Shown here in pieces: positions 25,554 through 33,114 of a stretch of DNA of 57,270 bases. The translations under genes were made by a program, and so were the position numbers. Within the stretch, counting starts at the first letter, position 1, and every line of letters starts with the position of its first letter. The notes beneath the pieces were generated by a model. It was not told the origin of the DNA. It made no database searches and was given only the letters and a program-made list of their open reading frames with translations. This stretch comes from Chloroflexota bacterium (GTDB lineage Bacteria > Chloroflexota > Anaerolineae > Anaerolineales > Anaerolineaceae): positions 1-57,270 of the forward strand of contig JAAYCN010000036.1 of NCBI GenBank assembly GCA_012729755.1, given 5' to 3'.

Positions 25554-26792
25554 CTAGATACTCACTTTAGTGATTAATGTTTCTTCGGAGCTTGCTTTTT
25601 TGACACGGAATATTGTGCGGATTAAGGCAGGAGTGGCGATGAAAAACATAATGGTAGCTTGCATGACTGGGATAATATGATGTGGAACACCTGCGCGGAG
25701 GCTCATGAATTTTGAAGCACTGGTAAAGAAACCAAAGAATAGCGCCGCTATCATTGCCCCAACAGGCTGAAGTCCTCCGATAAGGGCAAGCGAAATCGCG
25801 TTGCGTCCATAACCTGATGTGAAATTGAGTGAGTTCATAAAATAGCTGATGCCTTGAATCTCATTTGCCCCAGCTAAGCCTGCCAATGCACCTGATAATG
25901 CTAAGGACATGATTGTGAGTTTAGTTGTATTCATTCCTGCATTTTTCGCACCTTGTGGATTTAGGCCGGCTTGGCGAAGTTCAAACCCCCAGATTGTCTT
26001 AAATAGAAAGAAATTAACAATCGGGACCATGGCGATAGCGATAAAGAATCCAATATGGAAGCGGATAGGTGGCTCAAAGAAGCGGAAGAACTGGGCATGC
26101 TCCGAGATAGGAGGGGTTTGAGGCGTAAAAACCGCAGGATCGCGCAATGGTCCTGAAGCCATATAATCGACGAACAATACGGCGATGTAGTTCATCATGA
26201 TACCTGTGATGACTTCATGAGCGCCCGTTTTTGCTTTGAGCCAACCCGGAAAAGCTCCCCACAAAGCGCCGGCTAACATTCCTGAGAACGTAGTGAGAGG
26301 GACATGAATGATAGAGGGGAGGCTGTGGGTCGAGAAACCGACCCAAACTGCTGCAATTCCTCCCATGAAGACCTGGCCCTCAGCGCCGATGTTCAAGAAG
26401 CCTGACCGAAAGGCTAGGGTTAGCGCCAGCGCTGTAATGATATATGGAGTGGATACGGTAAGACTTTCGAAGAACGGGTTAATCGCAATCCTTATTGTCT
26501 GAGGATCTCCATTTTGAAAAGCGCTGATAATTCGCTTAGGTTCTCCGAACGCGCCAACAAAGATGGATTCGAGCGTTTTCCCCATGGTTCGAAAACTGAC
26601 TTGGATGCCCTCCCAAAAGGAGTTCCTAAATCCAGCATATACTGCGTCAGTTGTAAGAATGATTAATACAGCGCCAAATAGAAAGCCGAGCACAATCGCA
26701 GCTAAAATGTAGAAAGAAGATGTCTTCGAGTATTCCTCGAAAAAAATCTTGATCGCGTTGTTCGCAGACTTCATCGAAAAATTCTTTTTCAT
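25554..26792 (-). CDS. BMP/nucleoside-type ABC permease, first subunit
   Basis: A 412-residue permease of the NupP type, the partner of the previous gene. Core motifs are ALTLAFRSGFLNIGAEGQVFMGG near residue 130, GAHEVITGIMMNYIA near 195 and LRQAGLNPQGAKNAGMNT near 275. A large periplasmic segment lies between the first and second helices. Its start codon overlaps the ATPase stop by 4 bp (ATGA), showing tight coupling within the operon. Substrate cannot be read from the sequence. Confidence 0.88.
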   Translation of the reverse strand: MKKNFSMKSANNAIKIFFEEYSKTSSFYILAAIVLGFLFGAVLIILTTDAVYAGFRNSFWEGIQVSFRTMGKTLESIFVGAFGEPKRIISAFQNGDPQTIRIAINPFFESLTVSTPYIITALALTLAFRSGFLNIGAEGQVFMGGIAAVWVGFSTHSLPSIIHVPLTTFSGMLAGALWGAFPGWLKAKTGAHEVITGIMMNYIAVLFVDYMASGPLRDPAVFTPQTPPISEHAQFFRFFEPPIRFHIGFFIAIAMVPIVNFFLFKTIWGFELRQAGLNPQGAKNAGMNTTKLTIMSLALSGALAGLAGANEIQGISYFMNSLNFTSGYGRNAISLALIGGLQPVGAMIAALFFGFFTSASKFMSLRAGVPHHIIPVMQATIMFFIATPALIRTIFRVKKASSEETLITKVSI

Positions 26793-28354
26793 ACTGATTT
26801 ATCCACAAGTTGTTGTGAGGTTAATACTTTTTGAGGGTTTGTCAGGTCGACTCCGGCCATTAATAAGCCAACGTCTTCTTTGACAATCTCAGATGTGTTG
26901 TGAATTGCAATCACACTACCACGATACATTACTCCAACACGATCCGAAAGCTGCATAATTTCATCTAACTCTGTTGAGACCAGCAAAACAGCACAGCCTT
27001 CATCGCGCAATTGCAATAGTCGTTTTTGGGTGTACTCAATAGACCCCACGTCAAGGCCTCGGGTAGGTTGAGCTGCTATCACCAGCTTGATTGGCCTCGA
27101 CAGTTCTCTGGCAATGATTACTTTTTGCTGATTTCCGCCGGATAGTTTTGCTACTGGTACATGGGGGTTGCGTGGACGGATGTCATAAGATTCTACCAGC
27201 TTCGCTGCGTTCTGATTAATCGCATTCGTTTGGATCAGATGCTTTTTCGCGAAAGGCGGCAAGTAATAGCGGTTCAGAATCAAGTTATCTGAAACCTCGC
27301 TCTGCAACACTAATCCATCAGCTTGTCGGTCTTCCGGGATGTGTGCTGTTCCCAGCTCAGTAATCCTTCGAGGACTTGCCTTGGTAATGTCCTCACCAAG
27401 TAACTTAATTCTTCCCTCAATGGGGTGAATCAAGCCTACCAAAGCCCTCACCAGTTCAGTTTGGCCATTTCCCTGAACGCCCGCAATCCCAAAAATCTCG
27501 CCCTCACGTACGTCAAAAGAAACCCGATTAACCTCAGCTTTCTGTTGTCTACCAAGGATGCTAACATTTTCAACCTCGAGGACTTTCTTGCCCGCTCTCA
27601 ATGGACTTTTGGTGAGATTCATATCCACCGGACGCCCAACCATTAAGGCTGCAAGCCGATTGACATCGGCATCTTTGGTCAAAGCTTCACCTACGACTTT
27701 CCCTGCTCGTATGACACAGATCCGGTTTGAAATCTCCATAACCTCTCGTAATTTGTGGGTAATGAAGATGATAGATTTTCCCTCTTCGACTAATGATCTA
27801 ACTGTCAGGAATAATTCACCTACCTCTTTTGGGGTGAGGACAGCTGAGGGTTCGTCCATAATGAGTATGTCTGCATCTCGATAAAGTAATTTTATAATTT
27901 CAATTCTTTGTTGCAGACCAACCGAAAGGTCTCCGACTAGCGCATCTGGATTAATCTGCAGCTTGTAGGCGTCAGATAGTTTTCTGATTCGGGTAGCGGT
28001 ATCAGCACGATCCAGCACGTCCAGATATTTAACTTGCTCGTTTCCTAACATGACGTTCTCAGTAACTGTAAATACTGGTATCAACATAAAATGTTGATGT
28101 ACCATCCCAATGCCAGCATTGATGGCGTCCAAAGGACTCTGGATGTTAACCTTTTGCCCATTAATATAAATTTCGCCCTGGTCAGGTTTATAAAGCCCAT
28201 AAAGAACGTTCATTAAGGTTGTCTTGCCGGCACCGTTCTCACCAAGAAGGGCTAAAATCTCACCTTTATGAAGAGTGATGTTAATATTGTCATTGGCTTT
28301 GAAATTGCCAAAACTTTTGGTAATTCCTCTTAATTCAAGAACAATTTCGCTCAT
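26789..28354 (-). CDS. BMP/nucleoside-type ABC ATPase, two cassettes
   Basis: A 521-residue double-cassette ATPase like RbsA/NupO. The first cassette has Walker A GENGAGKTT near residue 40, LSVGLQQR and LIMDEPSA; the second has the degenerate GVQGNGQTE, LSGGNQQK and the AAQPTRGLD segment typical of the second half. Signature GMVHQHFMLIP is present. I chose the ATG at 28354 with GAAGGCGAG upstream rather than the GTG five codons earlier. It energises the two permeases and is fed by the lipoprotein at 28423-29493. The second transporter at 48.5-53.7 kb has the same layout, a paralogous system. Confidence 0.9.
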   Translation of the reverse strand: MSEIVLELRGITKSFGNFKANDNINITLHKGEILALLGENGAGKTTLMNVLYGLYKPDQGEIYINGQKVNIQSPLDAINAGIGMVHQHFMLIPVFTVTENVMLGNEQVKYLDVLDRADTATRIRKLSDAYKLQINPDALVGDLSVGLQQRIEIIKLLYRDADILIMDEPSAVLTPKEVGELFLTVRSLVEEGKSIIFITHKLREVMEISNRICVIRAGKVVGEALTKDADVNRLAALMVGRPVDMNLTKSPLRAGKKVLEVENVSILGRQQKAEVNRVSFDVREGEIFGIAGVQGNGQTELVRALVGLIHPIEGRIKLLGEDITKASPRRITELGTAHIPEDRQADGLVLQSEVSDNLILNRYYLPPFAKKHLIQTNAINQNAAKLVESYDIRPRNPHVPVAKLSGGNQQKVIIARELSRPIKLVIAAQPTRGLDVGSIEYTQKRLLQLRDEGCAVLLVSTELDEIMQLSDRVGVMYRGSVIAIHNTSEIVKEDVGLLMAGVDLTNPQKVLTSQQLVDKSV

Positions 28355-28381
28355 CAGTCTCGCCTTCACAATAAACTAAGG

Positions 28382-28409
28382 ACAGGAAGGGGTTTCTTCC
28401 CCTCCCTGT
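28382..28409 (-). other. Hairpin after the binding-protein gene
   Basis: ACAGGAAGGGG (28382-28392) pairs with CCCCTCCCTGT (28399-28409), one mismatch, 6-nt loop, between the lipoprotein stop and the ATPase start. No T-run follows on the minus strand, so it may protect the upstream message from decay rather than terminate it. Confidence 0.55.
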
Positions 28410-28422
28410 TATTTCAATCGCA

Positions 28423-29493
28423 TTAAGGAATAGTTTTGAGTTCACCAGAAATTACTTTCTTAGCGAGTTCATCAATCTCGGCTTTCAATTCAGGAGTTAC
28501 ATCAACTGCACATTTTGCGCCGCCATATGCGAGATTGGTACCGCCGTTCTCTAGCGTGCCGACATAATCGCCACCTTTGAAGGTGCCATCCAGAACCTGT
28601 TTGATAGCCTCATATGAGAATACATCCACACGCTTGACGACACTGGCAAGAATGTGATCGGCATACTCTGGATTGGATACGAACCAGTCGCGGTCAACAC
28701 CGATCATGCATCCCTCTCCTCGTTCAACTAAGGCTGAGGCAGTTCCGATGCTAACTGACCCTGCAACAGGCAGGATGATATCAACACCTTCGTCCATGAA
28801 ACTTAGAGTCAGATTCTTGCCCGCATCCTGATCCTGGAAGTTTCCAATTTGCGCCGTTTCTTCTTTCTTTTCAGGATCATACCCAATCAACTGCACATTG
28901 GCACCCTTGCTCTCGTTGTAATACTTGATTCCCATGTAGAAACCATCAACAAAAGCCTGAGTTGCTGGCGCAAGTTGACCTACGAAGGTGCCGACCTTGC
29001 CGGTTTTGCTCATCGCAGCTGACAAGTAGCCAGCCAAGAAGCAGGTCTGGTCCATGCGGGTAGTATTACCTAAGACATTAGGTTTACCCTCACCGGTGTT
29101 ATCGATGATAGCATATTTTTGTTGGGGATTACCATCCGCAGAGGCTAAAGCCGCTGGTGCAGAGCGAAAACCTGTGGTAATTACCAGATCAGCCCCTTCA
29201 GCAATACAAGCGGCAGTGTTAGCTTCATAATCAGAGTTCTGCTTTGTCACAAGGTAGGAAGCTTCGATGCCAAAATCCTTGGCAGCTTTCTGAGTGCCTT
29301 CCCATCCCATCTGATTAAACGATTTGTCACTTACACCGCCTTCGGCAACAACCTGACAAACTTTGAACGGTTTTGTTGGTGCTTCAGTTGCGTTATTGAT
29401 GTTAGTTTCTTTAGCGGGTTGGGCGCTTGAAGTACATGCTGAGATCAACAGCCCAATTATCAAAATAATTAACAATATTTGACGGTTTTTCAT
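28423..29493 (-). CDS. BMP-family substrate-binding lipoprotein
   Basis: A 356-residue binding protein of the BMP (basic membrane protein, Med/PnrA) family. The signal ends in lipobox ISAC (Cys20). Family motifs: VVAEGGVSDKSFNQMGWEG, EGADLVITTGFR and KTGKVGTFVGQL. Family members bind purine nucleosides, though others bind unrelated ligands. It is the first gene of the transporter set after the GntR gene, 111 bp apart, with AGGAGA before the ATG. A hairpin follows the stop codon. With the YjbQ-SIS-PfkB genes at the end of the operon, the ligand could be a glycated or amino-sugar compound, which is inference. Confidence 0.9.
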   Translation of the reverse strand: MKNRQILLIILIIGLLISACTSSAQPAKETNINNATEAPTKPFKVCQVVAEGGVSDKSFNQMGWEGTQKAAKDFGIEASYLVTKQNSDYEANTAACIAEGADLVITTGFRSAPAALASADGNPQQKYAIIDNTGEGKPNVLGNTTRMDQTCFLAGYLSAAMSKTGKVGTFVGQLAPATQAFVDGFYMGIKYYNESKGANVQLIGYDPEKKEETAQIGNFQDQDAGKNLTLSFMDEGVDIILPVAGSVSIGTASALVERGEGCMIGVDRDWFVSNPEYADHILASVVKRVDVFSYEAIKQVLDGTFKGGDYVGTLENGGTNLAYGGAKCAVDVTPELKAEIDELAKKVISGELKTIP

Positions 29494-29604
29494 TTACTTC
29501 TCCTTAGATTTAAACTTGTGTTGAGAATAAGCTGACATAATTATGATCCTATGTTGCTTGGCCTCCTTTCAAATCTGTTAACCGCATCCCCATAATGGTT
29601 TGGT

Positions 29605-30318
29605 TCAGGCATATAACCTGATTTTGTATGCGAAAGTCTCAGCAATATAGATAATCCGAACGACCTCAATACTTTTCCATTCTTCTGAATAAGTGGTTCT
29701 CCAGATCTCGATTAGTGGATCGTTCACCTTCACATTCAAGATCTCTGCAATTTCTGCATTGGCGCTTAGCGCAGTGATGGTTTCATCGGCATATTTCGGC
29801 ATGAGCTTAAACTTTTGCGCAATCAGCCCATAATATGACTTCATATCCCACAATTCATTTGGCGAGAAATCAAAATGCGGAGGTAGATAAAGCTGGTGTA
29901 GGGCATATGTTTTTTTGTCACCAAGGCATAATCTCTGAACGTACCATAAGTGTTGTACGTCATCTGCTCCCATCAATTTGCGTACAATTGCTGGGGGTTC
30001 CACAATCTGCACATTCAAGGTTTTATAGGTTGGCTTGATTCCTCTGGCTCGCATCAATTCAGAGAAACTAGTCAGTTTCATTAGATCAGGTTCTATTTTT
30101 TTTTGCAGGATAACTGAACCTACACCCGGTTTTCTCAAAATTAATTCATCATTCTCAAGCTCATTTAATGCGTTGCGAATTGTGGCGCGGCTGACTGAGT
30201 ATATATTTTGTAGTTCAAACTCAGGAGGAAGTAACTCGCCAGGCTCTGAATCTTTGATGGTCTGGAGTAGTTTCTCTTTAATTTGCTTGTATAGGGGAAG
30301 ATTGGATTTTATTTCCAT
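29605..30318 (-). CDS. GntR-family regulator with UTRA domain
   Basis: A 237-residue regulator of the HutC subgroup. Residues about 8-70 form the winged helix (PLYKQIKEKLLQTI, then SVSRATIRNALNELENDELI). Residues about 85-235 form the UTRA ligand-binding domain, which in this subgroup senses small molecules such as sugar phosphates or histidine products. It is encoded just before the transporter genes on the same strand. Two TATGTACGTA sites lie directly before it, downstream of a good promoter, so it likely represses itself and perhaps the operon. FrlR, the regulator of fructoselysine genes, has the same fold, in keeping with the SIS and PfkB genes downstream. Confidence 0.9.
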   Translation of the reverse strand: MEIKSNLPLYKQIKEKLLQTIKDSEPGELLPPEFELQNIYSVSRATIRNALNELENDELILRKPGVGSVILQKKIEPDLMKLTSFSELMRARGIKPTYKTLNVQIVEPPAIVRKLMGADDVQHLWYVQRLCLGDKKTYALHQLYLPPHFDFSPNELWDMKSYYGLIAQKFKLMPKYADETITALSANAEIAEILNVKVNDPLIEIWRTTYSEEWKSIEVVRIIYIAETFAYKIRLYA

Positions 30319-30328
30319 ATGATTCCTA

Positions 30329-30361
30329 TATGTACGTATAAATGTAATGTGTATGTACGTA
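30329..30361 (-). promoter_or_regulatory. Two direct TATGTACGTA operators before the GntR gene
   Basis: Perfect copies of TATGTACGTA lie at 30329-30338 and 30352-30361, 23 bp apart (about two helical turns), between the promoter and the start codon. Short GT/AC-rich sites fit GntR-HutC operators. They are likely bound by the regulator encoded next to them. Confidence 0.65.
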
Positions 30362-30365
30362 CTAA

Positions 30366-30394
30366 ATATTAATCAGATCTTAATGATTTGTCAA
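30366..30394 (-). promoter_or_regulatory. Promoter of the GntR gene
   Basis: On the minus strand TTGACA (30389-30394) and TAATAT (30366-30371) are 17 bp apart, a near-consensus sigma-70-type promoter. Transcription would begin about at 30359, within the second operator copy. Confidence 0.7.
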
Positions 30395-30451
30395 GAGATG
30401 GCGCGAAATTTAATAATTGAATGTTGGTAATGAAGAGACTTATCGAGAATA

Positions 30452-30490
30452 CAAAAAACGACCTGTGTACTAAACTCAACGCAGGTCGTT
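30452..30490 (-). terminator. Terminator of the maltodextrin operon
   Basis: AACGACCTG (30457-30465) pairs with CAGGTCGTT (30482-30490); on the minus strand a run of T follows. It lies 23 bp past the last permease gene stop and ends that operon. Confidence 0.8.
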
Positions 30491-30513
30491 TAAAATCAGA
30501 TGACTCTAAGACT

Positions 30514-31425
30514 CTACCCCTTGACCGAACCGGCGGTGAGGCCGCCAACGATCTGGTCCTGAAGGAAAAAGTAGATCAGCATGATCGGCACGGCGCCAAT
30601 CAACGCGCCGGCAGCAAAGACGCCCCACTTCTTGTCGAACTGGCCAGCGGTGAAGATCTGCAACCCAACCATCAGGGTATACTTGGATGAGTCGTTCAGC
30701 AGCACGCGGGCGAGCAGAAAGTCGCCATAGGTGCCGATAAAAGATAAGATACTGACCACAAATAAAATTGGCCTCAGCAACGGCAGCAACAGATGCCAGA
30801 AGATCTCAAATGGTGAAGCGCCATCCAGCATGCCCGACTCATCAATGGCGCGTGGAATGGTGTCGAGGTAACCTTTCATCAGCCAGATGTTCATGCCCAT
30901 TGAGCCGCCCATATAGACCATAATCAATCCGGCATGGGTGTTAAGCCCGATGGCGGAAACAATATTGCCAAAGTTCGATACCAGCGCAAAGGTGGCTACC
31001 AGCGACAGCAGATTGGGGAAAGCCTGAATGAGCAAAATGCTCTTAAGTATTGAAACACGGCCCTTGAAGCGCAGCCTCGAAAATGCGAAGGCAGCCATGG
31101 TGGTGATCGACAAGCTCAGAATGGTTGAGATGCCTGAGACTTTGATTGAGTTTAACAGCCACTGCCAATATTTGATCTCGCCAAAGCTGAAATTCGGGTC
31201 TTTATTAAACAAACGCTTATAGTTGGCGATACCGGCGTTGGCTGGAATGAGGCTTTGGGTGGCCAGCGAATTCGAGTTGTCGAACGAGGCTGAGATCATC
31301 CACAAAACCGGGAAGATAGCAAAAGCGATCAGCAGCAGGGCGACTATCAGGCGAATTGCCACGCTCCAGCGGCGTGATTTTTTTATCGAACTCTTTTTAA
31401 TAACTGTGTTATCAGGCATTTTCAC
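30514..31425 (-). CDS. malG: Maltodextrin-type ABC permease, MalG-like
   Basis: A 303-residue membrane protein of the BPD_transp_1 family with six helices. The EAA loop reads DESGMLDGASPFEIFWHLLLPLLRP near residue 215, where the ATPase docks. It matches the MalG subfamily (about 280-300 residues), including the end with GGLTAGSVKG. It overlaps the malF-like gene by 14 bp. No ATPase gene lies in the operon; such sugar systems often share a single MsmX/MalK-type ATPase encoded elsewhere. Confidence 0.9.
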   Translation of the reverse strand: MKMPDNTVIKKSSIKKSRRWSVAIRLIVALLLIAFAIFPVLWMISASFDNSNSLATQSLIPANAGIANYKRLFNKDPNFSFGEIKYWQWLLNSIKVSGISTILSLSITTMAAFAFSRLRFKGRVSILKSILLIQAFPNLLSLVATFALVSNFGNIVSAIGLNTHAGLIMVYMGGSMGMNIWLMKGYLDTIPRAIDESGMLDGASPFEIFWHLLLPLLRPILFVVSILSFIGTYGDFLLARVLLNDSSKYTLMVGLQIFTAGQFDKKWGVFAAGALIGAVPIMLIYFFLQDQIVGGLTAGSVKG

Positions 31426-33016
31426 TAACCTCCTCCCACATATTGGTGAAGCGGTATTGGAAGAGCGTCATAGCACCTACCAAAATGAAAAGCACCACCG
31501 AAATGGCGGAAGCCAGACCATATTGCACGCCCCGGCCGCCGCTTTCGAATGCCAGCTTGTAAATATAACTGATCAGGATGTCGGTATGGCCGGCTTGGGT
31601 GGAAGCGCCCACGATCGCGGGGCCACCGCCGATGAAGAGGTAAATCAGGCCGAAGTTATTGAAGTTAAAGACGTAAGAAGCGATCAGCAATGGCCCAACC
31701 GCCACCAGCAGCAATGGCAGGGTGATGCTGCGGAATTTCTGCCATGAGTTGGCGCCGTCGATGGTTGCCGCTTCGTACATGTCCGTGGGGATCGACTGCA
31801 GCGCGCCGCTGGTGATGAGCATCATGTACGGGAAGCCCAGCCAGAGGTTGACGATCAGTACGGCGATCTGAGCCCAGATCGGTTCAGTCGTCCACCGCGG
31901 AGCGGTGCCGATCACCGCGTTCAAAATACGGTTGATTACGCCAAACTCAGAGTTAAGCATACCGCGCCAGATCAGGATCGTAATGACCGATGGGATCGTA
32001 TAGGGGATCAGGAGCAGAGTGCGGATAAGCTTTTTGAGCGGGAAGTCTTTTTCGTTATACATGATAGCGATCGAGACGCCCAGCGCGAAAGTTGAAACGA
32101 CGCTGATCAATGGAAAGATAAAGTTCCAGATCAGAATGCGCACGATTGGTCCGCGTAACGCGGGGCTGGTAAAGAAATTGATGAAATTTTTCCAGCCGAT
32201 ATTGGCTCTGAAGCCTGGTTGGACGGTGCGACCGTCTGTGCTGGTAAAAATGCCTTCCTTATCGTAATAAACCCGGCCTGTTTCCTGATCTGTCAGTGTA
32301 TCAGCTTCTTTGTCGTAGAGGTACCTGATCTGCAATTCAGCTGCCTCATTGGGCGAACGCACTTGTACGGTGCTCAATCCCTCTTCACCTGCTAGGCCAA
32401 ATTTGATATTAGGCAGCTGCTTATCCGCCGCGGCAAGCAGGGTGTTGAGGCGCGTGTAGCCTTCAATAGACTGTGGGACGCCTTTGGCGTCTGCCTCGCC
32501 CACGCCAGGGTCCCCAGGTTTAGTGGCTTGGATCTCTTCATCTGGTTTGGCGAGAAAAGTTTCACCGGTCGAACGATCGGTTAGCCAAAGCGCGTATTCA
32601 CCGTTATCAGATTTGAACGCCGTCCAATCATATGACTTGCCGGTGGCAGGCAGATAGGTGGCATTCTCGATCTGCACTAAGGCTTGTTCCTTGGTCAGCA
32701 GATGCCCATCACCATAGTTGGTGAAATCAATATAGAGGGTAAAGAAAATCGGATAAATAACAAATACCAGCATGAATGCCAGACCAAAAGCCATCCAGCG
32801 GAAGGGATAACCTTTCTTAAGCGAAAAGATAACATCGAAAAAGACAACAATGATCCCTAAAAGGATCGCGATTTGGTAGAAACCTTTTGAATAAGCCTGA
32901 TAAATGAACCAGAGCGCCCCGGCATTAAACGCGATCATAAACACAACACGAATGATCTTGGATAATTGGGACTCTGCAATCGAATGAGCGTCTTTTGGTT
33001 TGTCCGCTAACGCCAT
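31412..33016 (-). CDS. malF: Maltodextrin-type ABC permease, MalF-like with large P2 loop
   Basis: A 534-residue permease. Three N-terminal helices come before an extracellular domain of about 180 residues (from YGDGHLLTKEQALVQIENA to FRANIGWKNFINFF), matching the P2 loop of enterobacterial MalF, which touches the binding protein. The C-terminal half has the helices and EAA loop (YEAATIDGANSWQKFRSITLPLL). Most Gram-positive MalF proteins lack this loop, so its presence is notable. AAGGAGG precedes the ATG. The gene follows malE after a 98-bp gap that holds a strong hairpin. Confidence 0.9.
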   Translation of the reverse strand: MALADKPKDAHSIAESQLSKIIRVVFMIAFNAGALWFIYQAYSKGFYQIAILLGIIVVFFDVIFSLKKGYPFRWMAFGLAFMLVFVIYPIFFTLYIDFTNYGDGHLLTKEQALVQIENATYLPATGKSYDWTAFKSDNGEYALWLTDRSTGETFLAKPDEEIQATKPGDPGVGEADAKGVPQSIEGYTRLNTLLAAADKQLPNIKFGLAGEEGLSTVQVRSPNEAAELQIRYLYDKEADTLTDQETGRVYYDKEGIFTSTDGRTVQPGFRANIGWKNFINFFTSPALRGPIVRILIWNFIFPLISVVSTFALGVSIAIMYNEKDFPLKKLIRTLLLIPYTIPSVITILIWRGMLNSEFGVINRILNAVIGTAPRWTTEPIWAQIAVLIVNLWLGFPYMMLITSGALQSIPTDMYEAATIDGANSWQKFRSITLPLLLVAVGPLLIASYVFNFNNFGLIYLFIGGGPAIVGASTQAGHTDILISYIYKLAFESGGRGVQYGLASAISVVLFILVGAMTLFQYRFTNMWEEVSENA

Positions 33017-33067
33017 ACAGACCTCCTTCCCCTCATAAGAGTTGATTGGTAACTAAAATTATAACTG

Positions 33068-33095
33068 AAGGTCGAGGCAAAATCGCCTCGACCTT
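33068..33095 (-). other. Perfect hairpin between malE- and malF-like genes
   Basis: AAGGTCGAGGC (33068-33078) pairs with GCCTCGACCTT (33085-33095) around a 6-nt loop. No T-run follows. In E. coli an inverted repeat at the same malE-malF position stabilises malE message; the same role here is inference. Confidence 0.7.
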
Positions 33096-33114
33096 CCTAA
33101 GACTTGAAACTAAA

